This document shows, in pieces, positions 18,568-27,241 of a stretch of 64,000 bases of DNA. The stretch is from NCBI GenBank assembly GCA_016718605.1, contig JADKCY010000006.1, forward strand, positions 113,649 to 177,648, written 5' to 3'. Each line of letters starts with the position of its first letter. Position 1 is the stretch's first letter. The position numbers were made by a program, and so were the translations under genes. The notes below the pieces were generated by a model. That model saw nothing but the letters and a program-made list of their open reading frames with translations. It searched no databases and was not told the origin of the DNA. This stretch comes from Lysobacterales bacterium. Its GTDB lineage: Bacteria; Pseudomonadota; Gammaproteobacteria; Xanthomonadales; Xanthomonadaceae.

Positions 18568-20022
18568 ATGCGCATCCAGACTGAGGCGCTGACGTTCGAC
18601 GACGTTTCGCTCGTCCCGGCTCATTCCAACGTCCTGCCCAAAGACGTTCGGCTGTCCACCCGATTGACCCGCGATCTGCGCATCAACCTGCCAATCGTCT
18701 CGGCAGCGATGGATACGGTCACAGAGGCAAGACTGGCGATTGCGATGGCGCAGTTGGGTGGCATCGGCATTTTGCACAAAAACATGAGCGCTGCAGACCA
18801 GGCGGCGCATGTCCAGCAAGTCAAGAACTTCGAAGCGGGCGTCATTCGCGAGCCCTTCACTGTAGGCCCAAGCACAACGATCGGCGAGGTGTTGCGACTC
18901 ACCCGCGCGCGCAACATTTCAGGCGTTCCGGTGGTTGATGGCGACCATCTGGTGGGCATCGTCACCAGCCGCGACATGCGCTTCGAAAAGCGTCTGGATG
19001 CGCCAGTCAGTCACATCATGACCTCAAAGGAACGTCTGGTAACGGTTGGCGAAGGCGCAACCGACGATGAAGTACTGCAACTGATGCATCAACATCGCAT
19101 TGAAAAGGTGCTGGTGGTCGACGGCGCTTTCGCTTTGCGAGGACTGATTACCGTCAAGGACATTCAAAAGGCGCGTGACAATCCCAATGCTGCCAAAGAC
19201 AGCGAGGAGCAACTCCTGGTTGGTGCTGCCGTTGGTGTTGGCGCAGACACCGAGGTGCGCGTTGCCGGACTGGTGCACGCGGGGGTCGATGTGATTGTGG
19301 TGGACACCGCCCATGGGCATTCGCAGGGCGTGTTGGATCGCGTCCGTTGGGTCAAACAGAACTTCCCCAATGTACAGGTGATCGGCGGCAACATCGTCAC
19401 TGGCGATGCCGCGCTCGCTCTGATGGATCATGGCGCAGACGCCGTCAAAGTTGGCGTCGGCCCAGGCTCAATCTGCACCACCCGTATCGTGGCCGGTGTG
19501 GGCGTGCCCCAGATTACCGCCATTGATCTGGTCGCCAGCGCCTTGAAAGAGCAGATTCCGTTGATCGCAGACGGCGGAATCCGCTATTCCGGCGACATCG
19601 CCAAAGCCATTGCGGCGGGTGCGTCAACGGTCATGATCGGTGGGTTGTTCGCTGGCACGGAAGAAAGTCCTGGAGAAACCGAGTTGTTCCAAGGCCGCAG
19701 CTACAAAAGTTACCGCGGCATGGGTTCGTTGGGTGCGATGGAACAGGGCAGCAAGGATCGCTATTTTCAGGATGCCTCCGACGCCGACAAACTGGTGCCT
19801 GAGGGCATTGAAGGTCGCGTCCCGTATCGCGGCTCAGTACGCAATATCATTCATCAACTCGCCGGCGGACTGCGTGCCTCAATGGGCTATGTCGGTTGCG
19901 CCAGCATTGAAGAAATGCGCAGCAAACCCAGCTTTGTACGTGTCACCAATGCGGGCACACGCGAAGCCCATGTGCATGACGTGCAGATCACCAAAGAGCC
20001 GCCCAACTATCGTGCCGGATGA
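18568..20022 (+). CDS. guaB: IMP dehydrogenase
   Basis: Oxidises IMP to XMP, the committed step of GMP synthesis. It has 484 residues, the usual bacterial length. The catalytic TIM barrel is interrupted by a CBS pair (about residues 95-205). The catalytic cysteine lies in GPGSICTTRIVAGVG, and the mobile flap has YRGMGSLGAM. guaA follows 84 bases later, the classical gua operon. Confidence 0.98.
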   Translation: MRIQTEALTFDDVSLVPAHSNVLPKDVRLSTRLTRDLRINLPIVSAAMDTVTEARLAIAMAQLGGIGILHKNMSAADQAAHVQQVKNFEAGVIREPFTVGPSTTIGEVLRLTRARNISGVPVVDGDHLVGIVTSRDMRFEKRLDAPVSHIMTSKERLVTVGEGATDDEVLQLMHQHRIEKVLVVDGAFALRGLITVKDIQKARDNPNAAKDSEEQLLVGAAVGVGADTEVRVAGLVHAGVDVIVVDTAHGHSQGVLDRVRWVKQNFPNVQVIGGNIVTGDAALALMDHGADAVKVGVGPGSICTTRIVAGVGVPQITAIDLVASALKEQIPLIADGGIRYSGDIAKAIAAGASTVMIGGLFAGTEESPGETELFQGRSYKSYRGMGSLGAMEQGSKDRYFQDASDADKLVPEGIEGRVPYRGSVRNIIHQLAGGLRASMGYVGCASIEEMRSKPSFVRVTNAGTREAHVHDVQITKEPPNYRAG

Positions 20023-20106
20023 GCCTTTCGGTGCATCAGATCGGCGTCCACCTGCGCATGGCGCTCAGGAGGGACGATCACCTTTCCGCGTTCGCGACGA
20101 GTGCTC

Positions 20107-21675
20107 ATGACCAATATCCACAGTGACAAGATCCTCATCCTCGATTTCGGTGCGCAGTACACCCAACTAATTGCGCGCCGTATCCGCGAATTGGGCGTGT
20201 ACTGCGAAATCTGGGCGTGGGACCACGATCCCGTCGAGGTTGCTGCTTGGGGCGCGCAAGGCATCATTCTTTCCGGTGGGCCGGAATCAACGACGCAGCC
20301 AAATGCACCTGCCGCGCCGCAGGCGGTATTTGACGCAGGCGTGCCACTGCTCGGTATCTGCTATGGCATGCAGACCATGGCGAAACAACTGGGTGGTAAC
20401 ACCGAAGCGGCGGATCAACGCGAATTCGGCCACGCCCAAGTCTCGGTGGTCGCCGAAGATCGCCTGCTGCATGGCTTGAGCGACCACGACGGCATGATGG
20501 CGCATCTGGATGTCTGGATGAGTCACGGTGACCACGTTTCCGTGGTTCCCAGCGGCTTCACCGTGACCGCCGTCACCGACCGTATTCCCATCGCCGCCTT
20601 CGCGGATGATCAGCGCCGCTGGTATGGCGTGCAGTTCCACCCCGAAGTCACCCACACACGTCAGGGCGGCGCACTGCTGCGTCGCTTTGTGGTGGACATC
20701 TGTGGCTGCGGAACCTTGTGGACCGCCAGCAACATTATCGACGACCAGATCGCTCGCGTACGCGCGCAGGTCGGTCAGGAGGAGGTCATCCTGGGATTGT
20801 CCGGCGGCGTGGATTCCTCGGTGGTTGCCGCATTGCTGCACAAGGCCATCGGCCCGCAGTTGACCTGCGTCTTCGTCGATACCGGCCTGCTGCGCTGGCA
20901 GGAAGGCGATCAGGTCATGGCGATGTTCGCCCAGCACATGGGCGTCAAGGTCATTCGCATCAATGCCGCCCAGCGTTATTTCAGTGCCCTGCAAGGGATC
21001 ACCGATCCGGAAGCCAAGCGCAAGATTATCGGCAATCTGTTCGTCGAGATTTTCGAGGAAGAGTCGAACAAACTCGCGAATGCCAAATGGCTTGCCCAAG
21101 GCACCATCTATCCCGACGTCATCGAATCAGCGGGCAGCAAGACGGGCAAAGCGCACGTTATCAAGAGCCATCACAACGTTGGTGGACTGCCCGAGGACAT
21201 GAAACTCGGCTTGGTCGAACCACTGCGTGAATTGTTCAAGGATGAAGTGCGGCGTCTGGGCGTGGAGCTCGGTCTGCCTCGCGAAATGGTGTATCGCCAT
21301 CCCTTTCCTGGTCCCGGCCTTGGAGTGCGCATTCTGGGGGAAGTCAAACCCGAGTTTGCCGAACTGCTGGCCAAGGCCGACGCCATCTTCATTGACGAAC
21401 TGCGTCAATCGGGCTGGTACGACAAGACCAGCCAGGCCTTTGCCGTCTTCCTGCCTGTGAAGTCGGTCGGCGTCGTCGGCGACGCCCGCGCTTACGAATG
21501 GGTCATTGCCCTGCGCGCCGTAGAGACCATCGACTTCATGACCGCCCACTGGGCTCACCTTCCTTACGACCTGCTGGGTATTGTCTCCAACCGCATCATC
21601 AATGAACTGCGAGGCGTGAGCCGTGTTGTTTACGACATCAGTGGCAAACCGCCGGCAACGATCGAGTGGGAGTGA
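20107..21675 (+). CDS. guaA: GMP synthase (glutamine-hydrolysing)
   Basis: Converts XMP to GMP using glutamine and ATP. It has 522 residues: a class I glutamine amidotransferase (DFGAQYTQLIARR at the start, nucleophile in LGICYGMQ, histidine in QFHPEVTHT), an ATP pyrophosphatase with the P-loop LSGGVDSS near residue 235, and the C-terminal dimerisation domain. ATG 20107 matches the family N-terminus; a GTG two codons earlier is possible. Confidence 0.98.
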   Translation: MTNIHSDKILILDFGAQYTQLIARRIRELGVYCEIWAWDHDPVEVAAWGAQGIILSGGPESTTQPNAPAAPQAVFDAGVPLLGICYGMQTMAKQLGGNTEAADQREFGHAQVSVVAEDRLLHGLSDHDGMMAHLDVWMSHGDHVSVVPSGFTVTAVTDRIPIAAFADDQRRWYGVQFHPEVTHTRQGGALLRRFVVDICGCGTLWTASNIIDDQIARVRAQVGQEEVILGLSGGVDSSVVAALLHKAIGPQLTCVFVDTGLLRWQEGDQVMAMFAQHMGVKVIRINAAQRYFSALQGITDPEAKRKIIGNLFVEIFEEESNKLANAKWLAQGTIYPDVIESAGSKTGKAHVIKSHHNVGGLPEDMKLGLVEPLRELFKDEVRRLGVELGLPREMVYRHPFPGPGLGVRILGEVKPEFAELLAKADAIFIDELRQSGWYDKTSQAFAVFLPVKSVGVVGDARAYEWVIALRAVETIDFMTAHWAHLPYDLLGIVSNRIINELRGVSRVVYDISGKPPATIEWE

Positions 21676-21713
21676 GTGGTGCACTTCGCCTGTTGCATCG
21701 TTTGAGATACGGC

Positions 21714-21749
21714 AAACAACAAACCCCGCCTAGGCGGGGTTTGTTGTTT
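21714..21749. terminator. Bidirectional rho-independent terminator
   Basis: A perfect 36-base palindrome with a GC-rich core (ACCCCGCC/GGCGGGGT) and A-rich and T-rich flanks inside the arms. It lies between the convergent guaA and cytochrome c genes. A T-tract follows the core on either strand, so it should stop transcription both ways. Confidence 0.9.
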
Positions 21750-21776
21750 CAGATCGGCATCGCCTTAAGCGTCAGC

Positions 21777-22124
21777 TCACTTGAGGTGACTAATGTCCTT
21801 GATGTCCCCCGCTTGAGCGGCGAAGTAGGCGGACAGATCGGCGATATCCTGGTCGCTCAAGGTCGCGGCGAAACCCGCCATGATCGGGTTCTTGCGTTCA
21901 CCCGATTTGTAGTCGTGCAGGGCCTTTGCGAGGTAGGTTGCGTATTGCCCGGCAAGCTTCGGGTAGCTGCCGTCGATGGTCGTGTTGCCATCAGCACCAT
22001 GACAGGCCTGGCAGGTGGCGGATTTGGTCTTGCCGGCTTCGACATCGCCATTCGGCGCGGCGCTGAGCGTTCCGACGCCGGTCAGTAGAGCGAGGGCGGC
22101 GATTAGGTTACGGGTTAGGCTCAC
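21777..22124 (-). CDS. Small periplasmic cytochrome c
   Basis: A 115-residue secreted monohaem cytochrome. A signal peptide is cleaved near LSAAP, followed by the haem motif CQACH and an axial methionine candidate in NPIMAGFAA. It resembles a half of cytochrome c4 or a class I c5-like protein and probably carries electrons to a terminal oxidase. The GTG start at 22124 overlaps the stop of the other cytochrome gene (GTGA), so the two are coupled. The partner is not determinable from sequence. Confidence 0.88.
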   Translation of the reverse strand: MSLTRNLIAALALLTGVGTLSAAPNGDVEAGKTKSATCQACHGADGNTTIDGSYPKLAGQYATYLAKALHDYKSGERKNPIMAGFAATLSDQDIADLSAYFAAQAGDIKDISHLK

Positions 22125-22456
22125 TTGGCGGCTCCTTCGTTGACGCTGGACAGATAGGCGGCAATGTCAAGGATGTCCTGTTCCGTGTAACCCTGCGCTT
22201 GCGCGGCCATGGTCGGGTGACTGCGTTCACCGGCGCGATAAGCGGTCAACGCAGCAACCAGATAGGCCTGATTCTGGCCGCCGATTTTCGGCACGTTATA
22301 TTGCGGGTAGGCGTTCTTGTAGCCCGGTATGCCGTGGCAGCCTGTGCAGGTGTAGGCAAGATCTTTGCCTTTGGCTGCATCACCCTCGGCGGCGTGCGCC
22401 TGCAGAGCAGCGGCGAAAAAGGCCAGACTGGCAGCGATTTGTATAATCGACTTCAT
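22121..22456 (-). CDS. Small periplasmic cytochrome c
   Basis: First gene of a two-cytochrome unit, 111 residues. A signal peptide ends near LQAHA, followed by the haem motif CTGCH and an axial Met candidate in SHPTMAAQAQG. ATG 22456 is chosen because it puts the signal peptide at the N-terminus. The two proteins are clearly related in layout (CxxCH, YKxGER/YRAGER and a C-terminal DIAAYL/DLSAYF helix), as if a dihaem c4 had been split or the gene duplicated. An FNR/ANR-like site lies about 110 bases upstream. Confidence 0.88.
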   Translation of the reverse strand: MKSIIQIAASLAFFAAALQAHAAEGDAAKGKDLAYTCTGCHGIPGYKNAYPQYNVPKIGGQNQAYLVAALTAYRAGERSHPTMAAQAQGYTEQDILDIAAYLSSVNEGAAK

Positions 22457-22831
22457 TCGGGATTTCCGGAGTATTGTGACGATCGATGTTGGACAGGAAG
22501 AGCGAAGCACGTTCGCTCACTCTCCCTGCGGCGAACGGTCGCAGTATAGCCAAGCTGCCGTAGGTTTTGACATCGATCAAAACAACTTGGCGGTCCTCAC
22601 TCAGCGTCACCATTGCCATGCGAGCATCGCTGGCATCATCGCCAACATGCTTTTCTTGCACGCGCCGCCCGCCGTGCCAATGGTCACGGTGACTTGGTTC
22701 ACGCGTCCGTCTCAGTTCGATCACGCACACTGTCCGGATCCAAAGGCATTGATGCCCACATGCCGTGCTTGTGGTAATGCATCTTGGTGATGTAGTCTAG
22801 TAAAACACCAGATATCTAACGCGAGCCATCT
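22457..22831. other. Divergent intergenic region (cytochromes / RND efflux)
   Basis: 375 bases without a credible gene. It must hold promoters for both the minus-strand cytochromes and the plus-strand efflux operon. The FNR/ANR-like box at 22567-22580 is the only clear site. No TetR gene or obvious repressor operator for the efflux genes is seen here. Confidence 0.5.
22567..22580. promoter_or_regulatory. FNR/ANR-like binding site
   Basis: TTGAC-ATCG-ATCAA matches the TTGAT-N4-ATCAA consensus with one mismatch. It is 111 bases before the first cytochrome start. Oxygen-responsive control of the cytochrome pair is a reasonable inference. Confidence 0.5.
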
Positions 22832-23965
22832 ATGTCAGCCGATTCCCATTGCCTTCGAACCTTCAAAGTGCTGAAGCATTTCGGGCTGTTCGCCACGTTC
22901 GTCGTCATGATCGGGTGCGGTCAGACCGGTTCGGATGGCGGATCCTCAGATCCGGACTCGACAACATCCGAAAAAGGTATCGTCGTCGAAGTTGCATCGG
23001 TGTCCCGAGCAACCATTTCGGCAAGTTACAACGGCACGGCGACACTGGAGGCCACGGGCCAAGCGCAGGTCGTCGCCAAAGCATCCGGCGTGCTGCTCGA
23101 TGTGCTCACCGAGGAAGGCCAGTCCGTGCGCGTCGGACAGGTGTTGGCGAGGATTGACCCTGACCAGCAACGGCTTGAGGTTGCTCGCAATGAGGCGATG
23201 CTGCGCAAACTGGAAGCTGAATTCGCGCGTTCAACCGAGCTGTTTGAGCGCAAGTTGGTCGCCGAGGATGCCCATGAACGCATCCGCTACGATCTGGCCA
23301 CGCAACGCGCCGCGTGGGAGATTGCCAAACTGCAACTTTCCTACACAGAAATACGCGCCCCCATCAATGGCGTTGTCGCGCGCCGGATGGTCAAGAAGGG
23401 CAATCTCATCAAGATCAATGACGCGCTGTTTGAAATAGTCGATATCGCTCGCTTGGAGGCTGTTTTGAACGTTCCGGAGCGCGAGCTTCGCAACATGTCG
23501 GCCGGACAGCCCGTGCAATTGCTGGTCGACGCAGCGCCGGGTAGCGCATTTGACGGTGCGATTGATCGGGTCAGCCCTGTGGTCGATCCCACCAGTGGCA
23601 CCTTCCGTGTGGTGTGTGCGTTTAGCGAAGCCAGTGGCGTGTTAAAGCCAGGCATGTTCGGGCGCATCGAAGTCAGCTTTGATGAGCGTGCCAACGCATT
23701 GGTCGTGCCACGCGAAGCAGTGATTGAAGGGGAGGGTGATGTTGCTGTGTTCCTCGATCGCGATGGCACGGCGATTCGCACGCCCATTCAGCCTGGTCAC
23801 ATCAACGCACAGTCTGTTGAAATACTGTCCGGTCTGGCTGAAGGAGATCGGGTGGTGACCAAAGGCAAGGTCAGTCTGCGTGACGGGAGTCGCATCAGCA
23901 TTCTAGGTGACGCACCCGAAAGCACACCGCCCGAGTCCGGTGTGGTGGCGACCCAGACAAACTGA
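22832..23965 (+). CDS. RND efflux periplasmic adaptor lipoprotein
   Basis: Membrane-fusion protein of 377 residues linking an inner-membrane RND pump to an outer-membrane channel. The N-terminus has a hydrophobic stretch ending in a lipobox VMIGC (Cys near 29). Next come a biotinyl-lipoyl-like half, a short alpha-hairpin with ELFERKLVAEDAHE, the second lipoyl half (YTEIRAPINGVVARR) and a beta-barrel domain. It is nine bases ahead of the first RND permease on the same strand. No outer-membrane factor is encoded here, so a TolC from elsewhere is presumably shared. Confidence 0.92.
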   Translation: MSADSHCLRTFKVLKHFGLFATFVVMIGCGQTGSDGGSSDPDSTTSEKGIVVEVASVSRATISASYNGTATLEATGQAQVVAKASGVLLDVLTEEGQSVRVGQVLARIDPDQQRLEVARNEAMLRKLEAEFARSTELFERKLVAEDAHERIRYDLATQRAAWEIAKLQLSYTEIRAPINGVVARRMVKKGNLIKINDALFEIVDIARLEAVLNVPERELRNMSAGQPVQLLVDAAPGSAFDGAIDRVSPVVDPTSGTFRVVCAFSEASGVLKPGMFGRIEVSFDERANALVVPREAVIEGEGDVAVFLDRDGTAIRTPIQPGHINAQSVEILSGLAEGDRVVTKGKVSLRDGSRISILGDAPESTPPESGVVATQTN

Positions 23966-23974
23966 GCCTGCCCA

Positions 23975-26900
23975 ATGAACCTTGCCGAGTTTTCCACGCG
24001 TCGCCGAGTCACTATCGGCATGGCAACGTTCACGCTGGTGTTGTTTGGCGTGATCGGTCTGTCGCATTTGAAGGTGAACCTGCTGCCCGACCTATCGTAT
24101 CCGACACTGACGGTACGAACTGAATACGTGGGTGCCGCTCCCTCAGAGATAGAGAGCCTGATCACCGAGCCGATTGAGGAAGCGGTTGGCGTGGTGAAAA
24201 ACCTGCGCAAGCTGCGTTCGGTCTCTCGCACCAGTCAGAGCGACGTCGTTCTGGAGTTTGCCTGGGGCACCGACATGGACCGGGCCAATATTGAAGTGCG
24301 CGACAAACTGGAACTGTTGCGTTTGCCCTTGGAGTCTGAGCAACCGGTCGTGCTCCGCTTTGACCCATCGACCGAGCCGATCATCCGATTGGGATTGGCG
24401 GGTGCCGAAGACCTTGCCGCGATGGACGAGGCCGGGTTGAAGCGGCTGCGGCGATTTGCTGACGAAGTGCTGAAAAAGCGCATCGAGCCGATTGATGGCG
24501 TGGCGGCGGTCAAAGTATCAGGCGGCTTGGAGGATGAGATACAGGTTCTGCTCGATCCGCAACGGATGGCGCAGTTGAACCTCAATCCGGAGCGCGTGAT
24601 CGATCGGCTGAGAGTTGAGAACGTCAACATCTCCGGTGGCGCCATTGACGAAGGTAGTCAGCGCTACCTGGTGCGCACAGTCAATCAATTCGGCTCGGTC
24701 GAGCAAATGCAAGACTTGCTGATTGCGGTCGATCAAGGCGTGCCGATCCGATTGCGCGACATTGCCACGGTGCAGCAATCCTTCAAGGAACGCGAAGCGA
24801 TTATTCGCGTGGAGGGCAGCGAAGCCGTTGAGTTGGCGATCTACAAGGAAGGCGATGCCAACACGGTGGCGGTCGCCGAGGCAGTGCGCAAGCAACTGGA
24901 TCGCCTGAGCGAAAATCTGCCCGAGCAGTCGCGTTTGGTGACCATTGATGATCAGTCGATTTTCATCCAGAAATCGCTGGATGAAGTCTCGTATGCCGCG
25001 CTCGAAGGCGGCGTTCTGGCCGTACTGATCATCTTCTTCTTCTTGCGCGATGGCTGGAGCACGTTCGTCATTGCCTTGTCGTTGCCGATCTCGCTGATTG
25101 GGACCTTCTTCGTCATGGACCAGTTGGGGCTCAGCCTGAATGTCATGTCCTTGGGGGGGCTCGCACTGGCGACGGGCATGGTGGTGGATGACAGCATCGT
25201 GGTACTGGAGTCGATTGCCAAAGCGCGCGAGCGCGGACTGGGTATTTTGCAGGCGGCGATTGTGGGTGCCTCCGAGGTTCGCATGGCGGTGGTGGCATCC
25301 ACATTGACAACCGTTGCAGTCTTCTTCCCGCTGGTCTTCGTCGAAGGCGTTGCGGGTCAGTTGTTCGGCGATCAAGCGCTCACCGTTACCATCGCCATGC
25401 TGATGTCGATGGCGGTGGCGATGACGCTGATTCCAATGCTGTCCTCGCTGAAGGCGAGCACGCCATTGGACTATCCGGAAGATTCGGAAACCATTGACGT
25501 TCAGCGTACGCGCGTGGGACGGTGGCGTGTGGCAGCACTGTCTGCACTGTTTGTCGTGTTGCGCACCATTGCCCGTGGCGTCTCCAAGGTGCTTGGGGCG
25601 ATCGGTGAGCGTGTCCTGCGCCCATACGCGTGGCTTGAGCAACGCTATGTGCGCGCATTGCCTTGGGCCTTGCATCGACCGATCATCGTATTGGGGAGTG
25701 CGACGGTCGCGTTCCTTTTTGCCCTCGCCTTGTTGCCTACCTTGGGCATGGACCTGATTCCGCAGCTCGCCCAAGGCCGCTTCGAGATGACGGCCAAGCT
25801 GCCTGCGGGAACGCCACTTGCCGACACCGATCAACTCATTCGCACCTTGCAAAAGGGTAATGCCGCGATGCCTGGCGTGCATACGCTGTATGGCGTCAGT
25901 GGCTCGGGTACGCGGCTGGATGCTAATCCGACCGAGTCTGGCGAAAACATCGGCAAGTTGACCGTCGTTTTGGAGGAGGGCGCGGGACGTGACATCGAGG
26001 CACAGGCGACCGAGCAACTGCGCACTGCGATGCAAGCCTTTCCAGCCGCAGAAGTGAAATTTGCGCGTCCGCAATTGTTCAGCTTCTCCACGCCTTTGGA
26101 AATCGAAATCCGCGGGTTTGATCTGCAACTACTGCAACAGGCAGGTCGTGATTTGAGCGCACGGCTGCAGGCTTCGGATCGATTTGCCGATGTCAAATCC
26201 ACGGTCGAAGAGGGCTTTCCGGAAATTCAGGTGCTCTTTGATGCCGAGCGCGCGGCTGCGATTGGATTGACGACGCGTCAGATCGCCGATCAGGTAGTTC
26301 GCCAAGTGCGCGGTGAAGTCGCAACTCGGTACAGCTTTCGCAATCGCAAGATCGATGTTTTGGTCCGCGCGGAGGAAACGGCGCGTGCCTCGGTCGACGA
26401 CATCCGTCAGCTGATCGTCAATCCGCAGAGTGAGCGTCCGGTGCGCCTGTCTGCGGTGGCGGAAGTGCTGCTGACCCGCGGCCCCAGCGAGATTCACCGC
26501 GCTGACCAAGAGCGGGTTGCCGTCGTCTCAGCCAACCTGCGCTATGGCGATCTAGGCAGTGCGGTGGCGGAGGTTCAGTCCATGCTGGCCGAGAAGCCGC
26601 TCGCTGCGGAAGTGCGTCCAACGATCGGTGGGCAAAACGAAGAATTGCAAGCCTCAGTCAATTCGCTGATGTTTGCGCTGACGTTGGCGATCTTCCTTGT
26701 CTATCTGGTGATGGCGTCGCAGTTCGAGTCATTGCTGCATCCCTTCGTCATCATGTTCACCATTCCGCTCGCCATGGTCGGAGCCGTACTGGCGCTGAAG
26801 TTGAGTGGCAATGCCCTGTCCATCGTGGTGTTCATCGGTTTGATTTTGCTGGCCGGCATCGTGGTGAAGAACGCCATCGTGTTGATTGATCGGGTCAATC

Positions 26901-27241
26901 AGTTGCGTGAGGAAGGCGTTGCGAAACGTGAAGCCATCTATCAGGGTGCGCGTTCTCGGTTGCGACCCATCGTGATGACCACGCTGACCACACTGTTCGG
27001 CTTTTTGCCCTTGGCCATTGGTGGTGGTGATGGCGCGGAGGTACGCGCGCCGATGGCGATCACGGTCATTGGCGGACTTCTGGTTTCGACGCTGCTGACT
27101 CTGTTGGTGATCCCGGTGGTGTATGACCTGCTGGACCGCAAGGGTGATGCCTACTACGCGCAGCGTGGCAAGCGCCAGCGCGAAGCGGAGCGCTTGGTGG
27201 CACTTGCTGAGGTGCATGTGCATGAAGGTGCGCCGTCATGA
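23975..27241 (+). CDS. RND efflux pump permease subunit A
   Basis: Proton-driven multidrug-type (HAE1) transporter of 1088 residues. It shows the usual two repeats, each with one helix, a large periplasmic loop and five more helices. The fourth helix has the acidic pair used for proton relay (GMVVDDSIVVLES). A hydrophilic insertion at about residues 505-520 links the halves. The stop overlaps the start of a second RND permease by four bases (ATGA), implying equal expression. Substrates are unknown. Confidence 0.93.
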   Translation: MNLAEFSTRRRVTIGMATFTLVLFGVIGLSHLKVNLLPDLSYPTLTVRTEYVGAAPSEIESLITEPIEEAVGVVKNLRKLRSVSRTSQSDVVLEFAWGTDMDRANIEVRDKLELLRLPLESEQPVVLRFDPSTEPIIRLGLAGAEDLAAMDEAGLKRLRRFADEVLKKRIEPIDGVAAVKVSGGLEDEIQVLLDPQRMAQLNLNPERVIDRLRVENVNISGGAIDEGSQRYLVRTVNQFGSVEQMQDLLIAVDQGVPIRLRDIATVQQSFKEREAIIRVEGSEAVELAIYKEGDANTVAVAEAVRKQLDRLSENLPEQSRLVTIDDQSIFIQKSLDEVSYAALEGGVLAVLIIFFFLRDGWSTFVIALSLPISLIGTFFVMDQLGLSLNVMSLGGLALATGMVVDDSIVVLESIAKARERGLGILQAAIVGASEVRMAVVASTLTTVAVFFPLVFVEGVAGQLFGDQALTVTIAMLMSMAVAMTLIPMLSSLKASTPLDYPEDSETIDVQRTRVGRWRVAALSALFVVLRTIARGVSKVLGAIGERVLRPYAWLEQRYVRALPWALHRPIIVLGSATVAFLFALALLPTLGMDLIPQLAQGRFEMTAKLPAGTPLADTDQLIRTLQKGNAAMPGVHTLYGVSGSGTRLDANPTESGENIGKLTVVLEEGAGRDIEAQATEQLRTAMQAFPAAEVKFARPQLFSFSTPLEIEIRGFDLQLLQQAGRDLSARLQASDRFADVKSTVEEGFPEIQVLFDAERAAAIGLTTRQIADQVVRQVRGEVATRYSFRNRKIDVLVRAEETARASVDDIRQLIVNPQSERPVRLSAVAEVLLTRGPSEIHRADQERVAVVSANLRYGDLGSAVAEVQSMLAEKPLAAEVRPTIGGQNEELQASVNSLMFALTLAIFLVYLVMASQFESLLHPFVIMFTIPLAMVGAVLALKLSGNALSIVVFIGLILLAGIVVKNAIVLIDRVNQLREEGVAKREAIYQGARSRLRPIVMTTLTTLFGFLPLAIGGGDGAEVRAPMAITVIGGLLVSTLLTLLVIPVVYDLLDRKGDAYYAQRGKRQREAERLVALAEVHVHEGAPS

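Noticed and set aside
24518..26128. A 536-codon open frame on the minus strand opposite RND permease A
   Set aside because: It lies wholly inside a strongly supported RND gene, has Arg/Gln/His-rich low-complexity content and no recognisable motif: a GC-bias antisense shadow.
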